Positions 10,383-21,016 of a DNA stretch of 64,000 nucleotides are shown piece by piece. Made by a program: the position numbers and the translations under genes. The stretch is from Meconema thalassinum. Taxonomy: Eukaryota; Arthropoda; Insecta; Orthoptera; Tettigoniidae. Below the pieces are notes generated by a model. That model did no database searches, was not told the origin of the DNA, and was given only the letters and a program-made list of their open reading frames with translations. The stretch spans positions 130,140,346 through 130,204,345 of the forward strand of contig OX336388.2 of NCBI GenBank assembly GCA_946902985.2, written 5' to 3'. Numbering within the stretch: the stretch's first letter is position 1; each line of letters starts with the position of its first letter.

Positions 10383-11260
10383 TCCTGGCGTTGTTCCCAA
10401 TTATTTTTTGGGGTCCGCCACTCTGCACCTCGCACTCCATTTGTTGCGGTTTGCTGCATCTATAGGACGAAGGGTATCCATCCAACGCCTTTTTGGTCGT
10501 CCTGCAGGTCTTTGTCCATCAGGCTTGAGAGCAAGTGACTTGCTTACAATGGACTCTGTATTTGCTCGGGCTACATGTCCGTACCAACGCAACCAAGTCT
10601 CCCTCATTTTGGCTGGAATAGGGGCAATTCCAAGAGTATTGCGGACGTCTTCGTTCTTAATATGATCCAGCCGTGTAATTCCCATGGACCATCGTAGCAT
10701 CCGCATCTCTATTGAGTGCAAGGCTTGTTCATGTTTCTTTGTATTAGGCCAGCATTCAGCTCCATACAAAGCAACAGGGCGGACGACTGTTCGATAGATC
10801 TTAGTTTTGAGGCGCAAAGGGATCTCGCGGTCACAGAGAACGCCTGTGACCTGGCGCCACTACATCCATGCAGCATTCACTCTTGCACAGGCATCCGAGA
10901 CTGTGTCACCATCAGGTCTCACAACGGAGCCAAGGTGTCGGAGATGTGAAGCCATTGGTAGTGGGGTGCCATCTACTATGATGGTCCCATCTGCCTGGGA
11001 ACCACATTCAAGGTACTCAAGTCTTAGTGAGGTTGAGCCGTAGTCCAAATTCACAGAGTCTCGCATTCCAGACGTTGACCAAGTGCTCTAGATCATTACG
11101 GGTCTCGCTTACAAGCATTACATCATCTGCGTACAGTAATGTCCATGGTGGTTGCCTCTGCAAATCGGCAGTCACTGTATCCATGCATTGGATAGACAAG
11201 AGTGGAGATAGTGCAGATCCCTGGTGAACCCCAACTCGAATATCGAACTGTTAGGTGAGG
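10383..11260 (-). pseudogene. RTE (BovB-like) LINE, 3' part
   Basis: The minus strand encodes, in shifted frames, LLYADDVMLVSETRNDLEHL (the RT catalytic YADD block), LRHLGSVVRPDG, LKTKIYRTVVRPVALYGAEC, then MLRWSMGITRLDHIKNEDVR, ETWLRWYGHVARA and GRPKRRWMDTL. This order is typical of RTE-clade ORF2 C-termini. At least two frameshifts, 5'-truncated near 11260. Lies in DNA upstream of the first visible TLC exon, antisense to it. Confidence 0.85.
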
Positions 11261-11539
11261 CCAGCAGCACTGCGTGCAGAGCTAGTTGTATTATTGTAGA
11301 GGAGTTGTTGTTTATTATTATTATTATTATTTGATACTAGCGGCACCATGTGAGAACTTGTTTTAAAACCAGCTTGAAGTAAGAAACAGTGATGTGGATG
11401 TTATATACACATGACATTTTTTGGTTAGGATTGAAGTTGTCAGTATGGGTAAGAACATGTAAAATTGTGAAGAAACTGTGGAATGTAATCTTTGAAATTA
11501 AATATTCCAAGCAGTAGATAGGGCAATGTACAGGTGGTT

Positions 11540-12090
11540 TGGAAAACATCATCTTGTCTTCTAGTTAATGTTAATATTTTCTCTGGAATCCAGTTTGTGT
11601 TCATGACTAGTATACACTATTAATGATTTCCGTCCTTTCAATACAAATATTGTTATTCGTCTATATAACAACAGGGTACATGTTTCGTGCAGTAATCGGC
11701 TCTTCCTCAGACCAAATACACAAATAGATAAAGACAAGTATAAAACACTCTATCAAACACATCCAATCCTATGAACAAATATAAAATTAACATGACATAA
11801 TAATACACGTTAAAATACGATGTGTCATTAAAAATTCATTAAAACACTTGAACCTTTGTCCATTAGTCCCATGATACACTGATAACCTGAAAACATCTTG
11901 CTTGTTGAATGGTTGAGAAACTGTGCACTTTAACTCCTGATGTGAGTCTTAACGTGTGTGCTTTAAAACATACCATTTCTTGCTGAATTAAAATATATAT
12001 TGAAATTTGCTTATATTCCTTGTTGCTAATTTGATGAGAACGGAAACTTAATAATAGTTTGAGTGTAGAATCCTTCAATGAATCAGCTCA
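11540..12090 (-). mobile_element. Penelope-like 3' region, diverged
   Basis: Non-coding stretch with a hammerhead core at 11677-11710. On its outer side is 'ttgtattgaaaggacggaaa', the same 3' motif as in the arms at 45001-45020 and 7739-7755. On the inner side is AT-rich DNA resembling the inner arm at 26728-26880. Boundaries are approximate. Confidence 0.5.
11677..11710 (-). ncRNA. Hammerhead ribozyme-like core, diverged
   Basis: Minus strand: CTGAGGA, then 17 nt that pair poorly, GAAACATGTA. Core nucleotides are kept but stem II is weak. Confidence 0.5.
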
Positions 12091-12271
12091 TTAGTTGGCG
12101 ACATCTAAACAGAAATAAAGTTTATATTATAAAATGAATACAAACCCATTTGAGTGTGACATGCCACATATTAGTACGGCTTTTATTACGGTACCTTTAA
12201 AAATGGTTGAATGAAAACTCCTAGTGCGATGATACTCTAATTGTGTTCATGAGTTGTTTTTGTATGTTCAG

Positions 12272-12560
12272 GACTGTATCTGCGGTCCAGGCTGTTCTCT
12301 CGTGTGTGACTGGTACAGTGGTGTGTGTCTGGTCATGCACTCGTAACTTCCTCCGCTCCTCTCACTTTATGTCTGAGGCGTACGCCTGGTTTGGAGCTGC
12401 CTACTTCTTCTATGATATCTGGTCCATGTACCGTGTGCATGCCATCTCCTTCAACGGGCACAGTAAGCGACTGGCTCGCTGGTGCGAGTATGTGAAGCAG
12501 CAGCCCGTCATTTTACTGCATCACCTCTTCATCGGTTCGTTTGGCTTCCTAATTATTGTG
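12272..12560 (+). CDS. TLC-domain protein (TLCD3/FAM57 type), first visible exon
   Basis: Follows acceptor 'atgttcag' and ends at donor 'gtaagt' (12561). It starts with the last base of a split codon and ends in phase 0. It encodes 96 residues: TVSAVQAVLSCVTG, a membrane segment (GTVVCVWSC), MSEAYAWFGAAYFFYDIWSM (second membrane segment), then QPVILLHHLFIGSFGFLIIV (third). The HH in the last block and the PFVSFR block in the next exon are TLC landmarks. The four exons give 226 codons in order; family members are about 250-270 residues. By family knowledge, TLC proteins are multi-pass membrane proteins linked to lipid or ceramide metabolism. The specific activity is not shown by the sequence. 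The N-terminal exon (about 40-45 residues) was not found in this window. Confidence 0.9.
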
Positions 12561-12639
12561 GTAAGTCTTGTTATGTACTCACTATAAATTATTATTAGCG
12601 TGCTTGCCGAGCACTTCCATCTGTCTGGCTGAAATTACG

Positions 12640-13090
12640 GCAGGATTGGTCAATCTAAATTACATTTTGTAAGTATTTTCAATCTAAATTGCATTTTGTA
12701 AGTATTGTCCATCCAAATGAAAAGTTTGAATCTACCATACATTTTGTAAGCACTTTCAATTGCATTTTGTATTTTCAACCTAAACCGATTTTTGCAAGTA
12801 GTTAATTCTCAATTGCATTTTGTGGGTATTTTGAATCTAAATGACATTTTGTATGTATTTTCAATCTCATTTGCATTTTGTAAGTATTTTGATTTCACTT
12901 GCATTTTGTAAGTATTTCGACTATACGTTGCATTTTGTACGTATTTTGAACTTAACCTACATTTTGTGCGTATTTTTCACTCTATTCCTTTTGTGCGTTT
13001 TTTAGTTCGAAATTCCCTTTTGTAAGTATTACCGCTCTCCATTTTGTGAGTAGTTTCAATCTGAGTTCCTTTTTGTAAGTATTTTCCTGC
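12640..13090. repeat. Minisatellite, ~30-40-bp units rich in GTAAGT
   Basis: Diverged tandem copies of a unit like 'gcattttgtaagtatttt' plus 'caatctaaatt' begin about 80 bp after the exon's own donor. At least five copies keep GTAAGTAT, the consensus 5' splice-site sequence. Confidence 0.85.
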
Positions 13091-13139
13091 TCACTTAATT
13101 TTCGTTCTGGTTTCCAATTCATTGACATTTTCACTTTCA

Positions 13140-13200
13140 CACAGACCATTAGGGGCCGATAACCTTGATGTTAGGCCCCTTAAAACAACAATTATCAACA
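13140..13200. repeat. SINE 3'-tail fragment
   Basis: 'ggggccgataaccttgatg' and 'ggccccttaaaacaacaa' match the 55-bp insertion at 59872-59926. 5'-truncated. Confidence 0.6.
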
Positions 13201-13307
13201 TCATCTTAACAATTTTATTGGTATGGATATTTTAAAAGCCATGTTTCTGTGTTGCCTTTGTATTGCTTTTCCGTTTATTAACATGTTTAATTAACAAGTT
13301 TAATTAA

Positions 13308-14172
13308 CAAGAGTTTAGTGCTTTTCAGTCGGTCAACACGAATGTACCCAAAAGAGCTGAATTATGCCCTAATCCTGAAATAAATTACATGAGATTAATA
13401 AATACACTAGGATGACCAGTTTCGATCGTCAAGCAATCATCATCAGATCCATTACACTTAGGCTATAAAATCTAGGTTTGAAAATACTGTACAGGTGAAA
13501 ATATTTACAATATGTACAATTATTTAGTTGCAGTCAGTGTATGCTAAATGCAGTATATATAATGATAGGTGAAATGCTAAATGGTGACGGATATCCGGAG
13601 TTTGTAATTTGGAGTGATTATGTGGTTGTAAAAATCAACAATGGTTAAACTGTAATATTACAGGCTAACCCTTTTTGGTTGTCTTCCTTGCTGAAGCTAC
13701 GCACAGTTTTCGTGTTCAATGTTACTCCAGGTGTGGTCGACTGAGATGGGCTGTTATCTCAACGACACTGGTTTTTCCCTTTTATCGCCCCTGTTTATAT
13801 GTGCTGTGCGGAGTCAGTGCGATGTGTTTATGTGGGGTGTTGCCAACCTAATTAAGATGTATGTTATTGAATGAGGTGGGTCTACAACTATCAAAGACCG
13901 TGGAACATTCCTCGCCACGCGTGGACCATAAGCCATTCAAACTAAGCGCTGCACGGTCTTATGAGGACGTCCCAGCACCTTTAATACTGCCGCAAATATG
14001 GACCTTGGTTTATTGCAGAAGAAAAGTACATCGCACACCTGATCCAGATAACATTTACCTATTAAAATCCCCTAATTTCTCCCCCTTTTTTGTACATTCG
14101 TATTGACCAACTGAAAAGCACTAAACTCTTGTTTACTAAGGCAACACTGAAAAAATGGCTTCAAACCCCACA
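13308..14172 (+). mobile_element. Penelope-like element, one hammerhead arm kept
   Basis: The left outer arm ('gtgcttttcagtcggtcaac') is inverted at 14107-14131, and the right side extends about 45 bp further, as in the better copy at 53671-54607. Duplicated GTTTAATTAA at 13298-13307 and 14175-14184; an ATGTTTAATTAA at 13283 matches the right flank even better. The centre is non-coding and matches the centre of the 53671 copy in the opposite sense. The right hammerhead is deleted. Confidence 0.65.
13414..13446 (-). ncRNA. Hammerhead ribozyme-like core
   Basis: Minus strand: stem I GGAT/ATCC (13447-13450 with 13410-13413), CTGATGA, stem II around GATTG...GATC (partly weakened), GAAACTGGTC. 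All core residues are intact. Confidence 0.75.
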
Positions 14173-14259
14173 ATGTTTAATTAATATAAATGGTCCGCCC
14201 ACTCAATACATACAATTCATATGATCATTACTTATTTGGAGTTCAGGGCCGCCTAGATG

Positions 14260-14820
14260 AGGGGGCAAATGCACAGGGGCCCGTAAGCGTTGAGGGCCCG
14301 TTAGCAACGATGACCCGTTAGTGATTACATTTTCTTGTTTATATTGTTTTATTTTTATTTATTTTTTAAACCTGGTAAGGCAATAGTTTTATCATTTCAA
14401 ATGATCTTGTCGACTTCATCGTTATGCTTAGGTCTATCGTTATGCGTCACGGTTACGGCGTGTATGACGTCAGAATGTTGTTCAGTGCATATGCACCGAG
14501 TCTGAGTTTACTCCTGGGGTCTGGCGTTATGCGATACGGAGACGGCGAGTGCGTGATGTCATGCAGCTCCCGCGCGGTAAGCCTAAGTTAAAGGTTAATG
14601 GAGTCTGTTGAGTCTGAGTTTACTCCTGGGGTCTGGCGTTATGCGATACGGAGACGGCGAGTGCGTGACGTCATGCAGCAGAGTGCAAAGACTCCTGGGA
14701 CTTCGAGCAAAGCGAGAATCCCTCCTGAGCCTTTCTAACATGTATAGCATTTGTAGCATGCGTCATTTGAAAAGATATAAAGTCTAGTCTCTCAGACTGA
14801 CTGTATCTTTTTTTAACGAT
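14260..14820. repeat. GC-rich repeat family E, copy 1
   Basis: Contains two copies of a block with 'tatgcgatacggagacgg' and 'gacgtcatgcag', then 'cttcgagcaaagcgagaa'. The same sequence flanks the minisatellite at 48215-48980, which this copy lacks. The left end 'cagggccgcctagatg' resembles a hAT-like terminus; no protein was seen. Confidence 0.65.
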
Positions 14821-14883
14821 AATTATACAACCGCCTTAGTCAATACATAAAACGAATGGAGTTATTATTAGAGTTGCTCCTGG

Positions 14884-14924
14884 TTCATGTTTCAGGGATT
14901 AATAGCTTTTATCCCCTTCATCAG
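14884..14924 (-). ncRNA. Degenerate hammerhead motif
   Basis: Minus strand: stem I TTGG/CCAG, CTGATGA, stem II GGGAT/ATCCC with a long loop, GAAACATG, then AA where UH is expected. The cleavage-site U is lost, so it is probably inactive. Confidence 0.55.
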
Positions 14925-14929
14925 CCAAT

Positions 14930-15417
14930 ATTAAAACGTGAAGAAAATTATAAAGTAGGGTGGCACTCAAAAACAAATGGCTATTAGACTTAATATGGTG
15001 CACCATAGGTCACAGAAAAATATTTTAAAGCATAGAGCAAAACTAAAAAATATGAAACGGTGATGATATTCAGCCATCAAACACAAGTGAAGATAAACGA
15101 AGAGAACCAGTGGACAGTTCATTCACATATCCGTTCCAAGCACAAGTCAAAGCTTGAAATGGCATAAGCGGGATCTCAATACTTCACCATCTGTACACAA
15201 TCAATGAAGAAGCCTTATGCTTAACAGAACCGTAAGCCAAATCAAATGCCTGCATGCAAACGAAACGAACGTGGAAGGAAGAACTTCATATGGCAATGAG
15301 GTTAGCTTGATGCATAACTTGAGGTTAAATCAAAGTATCAATTATGAAATGAATTGTCTTATGTTTGATATTACTGTAAATATATTGTTCGAAGAGGTCC
15401 CCCCTGCAATGCGTAGG
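14930..15417. other. No gene seen
   Basis: AT-rich non-coding DNA; probably inner sequence of the Penelope-like repeat whose hammerhead is at 14884, but boundaries could not be set. Confidence 0.3.
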
Positions 15418-15425
15418 CTGATAAC

Positions 15426-16351
15426 TAGGGCCCGGATGTTGATGCCATAAAAAAGTTTAAAAAATGCACTTGAAACTTTCAGAAATGACTGTAATAAATG
15501 ACCTAAAAATTCGAAAACTGCACTTTAAAATGGAGAAAATGATCTTATAATAATAAACTCGCCCTTATTTCAAAAATTCGAAAACTGCACTATGAAATGG
15601 AGTAAATGATCTTTAATAAACTCGCCAATATTTCAAAAATTAAATCCTAAGCTCCAACTGAAAAGTCAGTCAAACAAAAGGTTTATGTTCACTTTAGTCT
15701 GAATTGCACTGCACTACGAATGTCATTGTGATGTTGTCAAATGTAAATCATCTGCGGTTATCAACCAACAAGTTTTTATATCTCGAAAAGCTGCGTTCAA
15801 CTTCAACTGATGTGATCGGAGCGTACTTGAAGAGAGGAAGGTTGTTTGCTGCTTAATCCTCCGCAATCCCATCCATGCAGTAGTTTTCACCAGAAAAAAT
15901 GTCAGATTGTGCAGAATGTTTTATACCTCATGTTTTAGTCCAGCACTTTTCTCAGTTTTGATGAAATACCCGCAGCTATTTCGCTACGATTGTTGCTAAG
16001 ACTTGTTTCCACCCGGTTGATTAAGGAAATGGAATCAATATTTCAATATTTTAAATTATCTTGTATCAGCTACTAGCTTCTTCTTAACTCTGAGACACTT
16101 AACTCCCTCATATAAAGCTGTGACATGACTAAATTGGAAAAAATGACCTCAAAAGGTCGATTTCTCTAAAATAAGACCAAAAAAATCTACCAAACTTAAA
16201 AAAATGCTCTTAAAATGGAAAAATAGGAAAAAATGCAAAATAAAAATGACATATTTGAAGACGGGGTGCCCCGTCTGGAGTTTCTATGTACTTCAGCATT
16301 GGTTCAGACAGCTTAGTAAAAAGATGACATGTCATCAACATCGGGGCCCTA
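15426..16351 (-). mobile_element. Non-autonomous hAT element with transposase relic
   Basis: TIRs TAGGGCCCGGATGTTGATG and its near-complement at 16351 (about 20 of 23 match). Flanks CTGATAAC and GTTATAAC are an imperfect 8-bp TSD. The interior retains a hAT C-terminal piece. Confidence 0.75.
15690..15875 (-). pseudogene. hAT transposase C-terminal dimerisation fragment
   Basis: Minus strand reads DGIAED, stop, AANNLPLFKYAPITSVEVER then SFSRYKNLLVDNRR, a stop, and FTFDNI. 'SVEVERSFS' followed by the basic block is the hallmark of the hAT dimerisation domain. Two stops; only this tail survives. Confidence 0.75.
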
Positions 16352-16359
16352 GTTATAAC

Positions 16360-16607
16360 CTTCCAACTGACGGAATAAGAGCCTTCCTGAGAACAGTTTG
16401 ATTTTCAAAACTACAGAATGGAGAATGTGTTCATAGAGACTGGTTAGTATGTAGTGACACAAATCAATCAATATATTGTTTTCCTTGCAGATTACTTGGT
16501 CACAACCCTGAGTTCCGTAAGTCAGTTTTAGTTACTGACGAAAGCTGGCAAAAAGATTGTTCTTGGCGTAAGCTGTATAATAAGCTGTCAGTTCATGAAA
16601 TGAGTGC
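16360..16607. other. No gene seen
   Basis: Intron DNA between two non-autonomous transposons. No recognisable protein or element. Confidence 0.3.
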
Positions 16608-16612
16608 CAGTC

Positions 16613-17464
16613 CATGGTGTCCACAGGCAGGAAAAGTCAGGAATTTTGTTTTTGGTCAGGAAAAAATGTGAAAAAATGGCCTGAGTCAGGAAAAAATTGT
16701 GAAAAGTATTAGAAAGTCAGGAATTTTATATTAACCATACAGTATTTTGTTTTTTACAGCCATATTTTGATGTTACTTGTTCAACTAATCTCTGACACTC
16801 GTATCACAAAGAAAGGTTTATGATGCAATCCTTAACTATGGTGGTGTACATAATGTACCCATTTCTCAAAAAATGATTTTGTCAGTGATGGGGGCTAGAA
16901 AGCGCTATGAAAATGGTTTACAAGAGAGAGAGAGAGAGAGAGAGAGAGTATGAAAGAACATGAAAAGGCAATTACAGCTAAGAGAAAACTGACATCAGAG
17001 ATTAAAAAACTAGAAGATGAGAGGAAAAAATTAAGATTTATGTCTCAATATGAAGAAGAGGACATTAAAAGAAAAATTCAGCTGTTGGAAAAACACAAGA
17101 AAGAATTGTGAGATGCCAAAGTCAAGTGATAGTTTAAGATTAGAAAGGTTTTTTTTAAGATTGAAAAAGAACTTATTTTATAGTATTAAGGTTGTGTGAA
17201 TTCACTATAGTTTAGGTTATTAAGTACTTAGATTTATGTATTATTGCATTATAATTTACTTTATTTTGTATTTTAAATGAATAAAGAGGCGAGCTTTGGG
17301 GGCGGTGGAGGCTGCTAATAAAAAAAAAGAAATATATAGGCCTATTTGTTTGCTCAATAAACCTTTTTTCCAATGTTACGATGACTTCACGAGGCAGGAA
17401 TTTTGTTGAAAAATGGTCAGGAAAAGTCAGGAAAATTGACATTGAAAATTCCGTGGACACCATG
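16613..17464 (+). mobile_element. TIR element, 852 bp, with coiled-coil ORF relic
   Basis: TIR CATGGTGTCCAC / GTGGACACCATG, with the 5-bp direct repeat CAGTC on both sides (16608-16612, 17465-17469). 'gtcaggaa' recurs next to both ends. The superfamily is not clear from a 5-bp TSD. Confidence 0.6.
16822..17111 (+). pseudogene. Coiled-coil C-terminal fragment of a transposon protein
   Basis: Reads DAILNYGGVHNVPISQKMIL, SVMGARKRYENGL, then a (GA)n run (16923-16948), then in a shifted frame KEHEKAITAKRKLTSEIKKL, EDERKKLRFMSQYEEED and KIQLLEKHKKEL, stop. The charged heptad-like part should form a coiled coil. A change in GA repeat number explains the frame break. The pattern recalls C-termini of some domesticated transposase proteins, but the family was not identified. 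Confidence 0.5.
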
Positions 17465-17504
17465 CAGTCACAAACTATGCTATATTGATATTGTTTCATT
17501 TGAG

Positions 17505-17610
17505 AGGCTTGGACATCGTGGTCATTAAGCCCCGTGTACTTGGGTAGCCTATGAGTGGAATTTTGTGTGATAACCTGTTTTTAATATTATGACTGAGCTT
17601 TTCTCAGCAT
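17505..17610 (-). repeat. SINE 3'-tail fragment (family B/C)
   Basis: 'catcgtggtcattaagcccc' then 'gtgtacttggg' match the conserved 3' part of SINE B read on the minus strand (compare 31990-32040). Confidence 0.6.
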
Positions 17611-17665
17611 GGCATTGTTTTTCCAGAATAGCTAGTAGTGGATAGTGATAATTAAATGTATTTCA

Positions 17666-17686
17666 GGGGGGGGGGGGGGGGGGGGG
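17666..17686. repeat. Poly(G) run, 21 bp
   Basis: Uninterrupted G run; the following 'cataggggccc' resembles the family E left edge at 14276. Confidence 0.9.
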
Positions 17687-17989
17687 CAAGCAAAACATTG
17701 CATAGGGGCCCTTAAATCCTCTCGGCGGCCATGTTGGAGTTGTACAGACGTGGCCAAATTATTAAAATATGCATTCATTGGGAATAAATCTGCTATGTCT
17801 GCTTCTCTGCTATCAAAAGTGGCCTCAAGTAGTTTTGGCGAGAAATTTAATTCTTCTGAGGGAAGTGCCAGTGTTATGTGCATTCTGGTGTCCGTTTTAT
17901 GAGTTTGAAATGACATGTTTCGTTTAAAATAAAGTTATGCTTTTGCTTTTCGTAGTGTATCATTTTTTTTTCTTTCTTATTAAAGCCAA

Positions 17990-18660
17990 AAGATGGGAAA
18001 CTTACAAAAAGAATGCTTATCTATTAATGCAAAAATTAAACATTACAATACAGTCATAAAATCGGAAGCCACATACGCAGTAGAAACATTATTCCATCTA
18101 AATGAACATTCTAAAACCGACAGATTACAGAAGATCGAAAGGCGAATTGGAAGAACTTGTATCAATAAAGGATATAAAAAAGATGGACAATGGCGAATAA
18201 TACCTAACAATATTGTCTATAACAACTTGGAACCCATCACTGATACCATGTGAAAGAAAAGACTAGGATTCTTTGGGCACATCATGAGAATGCCAGAATC
18301 ACGTCTTCTAAAACAACTAGTATAGTACCATACAATCTTGCTTCAAAAAAACGCAACAAGTGGATGCCGATGGTTAAGAGAAATCAGAGAGGACTTAAAA
18401 GAAATTGGCCTAACAACAGAAGACGCTGCAAATAAGAAAAGTTTAACTACAGCACTTAAAAATATGACTTTTTATTTTCCACTCACAAAAAAGAAAATTC
18501 CAACAAGAATATTTTCTGCCCAAGAAAGGGCAAGTCGATCAATATGCTTGAAGAAGTACTGGGAGGACCGCAAGGCTCGTACAGTTCCTACAAGTCGACG
18601 AACTAATGGTGGTCTCAAAAGGCGAAGAAGAAAGCCAAAAGATATTTCTTCATGGAACTG
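17990..18660 (+). pseudogene. LINE ORF2 C-terminal fragment
   Basis: Plus strand reads NTVIKSEATYAVETLFHLNE, DRLQKIERRIGRTCINKG, a stop, KKRLGFFGHIMRMPESRLLK, and later WLREIREDLKEIGLTTEDAA. The 'iE+ri...FGHimRM...RL' order is the post-RT tail of APE-type LINEs. Two stops. One of the few LINE pieces in the sense of the TLC gene; it ends about 265 bp before TLC exon 2. Confidence 0.75.
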
Positions 18661-18925
18661 ACCCTCTGTCAGTATAATTCTAAGTCCGAACAAACAATTG
18701 GGTGTTGTGTTGTAATCAGCGTAATCTGTTTTTTAACAGGTGATCATTTACCGTTGGTGTATTACCTCAGTAGCGACACTCTGTCACTCGGTCAGTGATT
18801 ACAATATGTATTCTATTCGTCATGCTTTTAACTAATATCAACTAACAAGCATGTTTGTTTCATTTTTACTTGACCTTATCTTGTTTGCTTCTGATACTAG
18901 TTTTCTTCTTATTTTTTTTTTTCAG

Positions 18926-19027
18926 TACCTGCGTGGTGGTCTTGGAGATTGTGTGTTCGGCTTTGTGTACCTGATGGAACTGAGCACTCCATTTGTCTCA
19001 TTCCGTAGTATCCTCAGTAGACTGAAG
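18926..19027 (+). CDS. TLC-domain protein, second visible exon
   Basis: Preceded by a strong pyrimidine tract ending 'tttcag' and followed by 'gtaaga'. Exactly 34 codons, phase 0 at both ends: YLRGGLGDCVFGFVYLMELS then TPFVSFRSILSRLK. 'GxLGD...ELSTPFVSFR' is a core block of the TLC domain in TLCD3 proteins and sits between membrane segments. Next exon is 31 kb away at 50115. Confidence 0.93.
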
Positions 19028-19504
19028 GTAAGATTATTTTGTGGAGAATTACACAATACAGTTTCAGCTTGGGATTTAGTGTATGGTAATAGTAAAATGA
19101 TCACCAATGCCCACAGAGAATTATCTATGGCAGGGGTTCTCAAACTTTTTCTGTCGCGCCCCCCTTCTGAAACATGAAATATCTAGCGCCCCCTATTCTC
19201 ATTTCCCTTCTTAGCACTTCTCATAGGCTACTTCCCACAAAAACAAAAAAAACACGCAAGATCTACTGTGTATGCTACTGTCTAATTAGAATTTCAACTA
19301 CCAGTTACATTAATAATAATAATAATAACACACAATTCATTATTCTTAGAGCACATCAAAGTGCAACAACGTTTTAGGAGTATTCGACATCATATTGGTC
19401 CGTATTGACTGATATTCCTATTTGACTAAATTATACATTTCCGTCTATTCAATACAAAATGTATTGTTAAAATTAACTTATTTCAATTTTGTGACATGTT
19501 TCTA

Positions 19505-20939
19505 CACACATCAAAAAAAGTTTTGCATCACCTCGGTTCCAAGAGTTCCGGAACCTTTAAATACAAAGGGAATAGAGATCAACACAAACAACATTTCAGC
19601 TCGTTTTATTGCTCATGAGACCCACACATTGCATGTTGCTAGACTTTCAGCATTTGTGGTCCAGATTGCAGTACACACCACTACCTCTAATACCCAGTAG
19701 CACGTCCTCTTGCATTGATGCATGCCTGTATTCGTCGTGGCATACTATCCACAAGTTCATCAAGACACTGTTGGTCCAAATTGTCCCACTCCTCAACGAC
19801 AATTCGGCGTAAATCTCTCAGAGTGGTTGGTGGGTCAAGACGTCCATAAACAGCCCTTTTCAACATATCCCAGGCATGTTCGATAGGGTTCATGTCTGGC
19901 GAACATGCTGGCCACTGTAGTCGAGCGATGTCGTTATCTTGAAGGAACGCATTCACAAGATGTGCACGATGAGGTCGAGAATTGTTGTCCATGAAGACAA
20001 ATGCCTCTCCAATATTCTGCCGATATGGGTGCACTATGGGTCGGAGGATGTCATTCAGGTATCGTAAAGCCGTTTCGGAGCCTTCCATGACCACCAGTGG
20101 CGTACGTCGGCCCCACATAATGCCACCCCAAAACATCAGGGAACCACCACCTTGCTGCACTCGCTGGACAGTGTGTCTAAGACGTTCAGCCTGACCAGGG
20201 TGCCTCCAAACACGTCTCCGACGATTGTCTGGTTGAAGGCATATGCGACACTCATCGGTGAAGAGAACGTGATGCCAATTCTGTGGGGTCCATTCAGCAT
20301 GTTGTTGGGCCCATCTGTACCGCGCTGCATGGTGTCGGGGTTGCAAAGCTGGACCTCGCCATGGACGTCGGGAGTGAAGTTGCGCATCATGCAGCCTATT
20401 GCGCACAGTTTGAGTTGAAACACGACGTCCTGTGGCTGAACGAAACGCATTATTCAACATGGTGGCATTGCTGTCAGGGTTCCTCCGAGCGGCCATCCAC
20501 TACAGTAGTAGCCCTTGGGCGGCCTGAGCGAGGCCTGTCATCGACAGTTCCTGTATCTCTGTACCTCCTCCATGTCCGAACAACATCGCTTTGGTTCACT
20601 CTGAGACGCCTGGAAACTTCCCTTGTTGAGAGCCCTTCTTGACACAAAGTAACAATGCGGACGCGATCGAACTGCGGTATTGACCTTCTAGGCATGGTAG
20701 AACTACAGACAACATGAGCAGCGTACCTTCGTCCTGGTGGAATGACTGGAACTGATCGGCTGTCGTACCCCCTCCGTCTAATAGGCCCTGCTCATGCATG
20801 GTTGTTTACATCTTTGAGCAGTTTTAGTGACATCTATGAACAGTCAAAGGGACTGTATCTTTGATACAATATACACAGTCAACGTCTATATGCCGGAGAT
20901 CTGGGAACCGAGGTGATGCAAAACTTTTTTTGATGTGTG
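19505..20939 (-). mobile_element. Tc1-like transposon 1
   Basis: Terminal inverted repeats of about 36 bp ('cacacatcaaaaaaag', 'ttttgcatcacctcggttcc') with TA on both sides (19503-19504, 20940-20941). Length 1435 bp, usual for Tc1. Confidence 0.92.
19687..20695 (-). pseudogene. Tc1 transposase, one frameshift
   Basis: Starts MPRRSIPQFDRVRIVTLCQE, with HTH LSTREVSRRLRVNQSDVVRT and GRPRATT, then a frame change near 20480-20495 into NNAFRSATGRRVSTQTVRNR. Catalytic residues seen: D in HVLFTDECRICL, D in FVFMDNNSRPHRAH, E in SPDMNPIEHAWD. There are 35 residues between the last two. The C-terminus (DELVDSMPRRIQACINARG) is complete, so apart from the frameshift (and the change to FMDNN from the usual QDNA) the protein is full length. 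Tc1 transposases cut and paste at TA. Confidence 0.88.
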
Positions 20940-21016
20940 TATAATTAACTCTTCATCAGCCAGGTGCCTTCATCATCATCGGCTTTAACTCGAATCCGAG
21001 TATAAATCTTCTTCCT

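Larger units (their letters stand above)
19493..20959 (-). ncRNA. Hammerhead motif interrupted by a Tc1 transposon
   Basis: Minus strand: CTGATGA (20953-20959), then 'agagttaatta', then the Tc1 element, then GAAACATGTC (19493-19502). The Tc1 entered a TA in the stem II loop. Compared with 44928-44963, the 3' strand of stem II (GAGCTC) is also missing. Confidence 0.65.

Noticed and set aside
12243..12271. Upstream extension of the first TLC exon (MFMSCFCMF)
   Set aside because: It begins with GTG, reads through a good acceptor (ttcag) and does not resemble TLC N-termini; treated as intron.
17632..17916. Open frames around the poly(G) run
   Set aside because: Glycine/proline run from the homopolymer, no domain.
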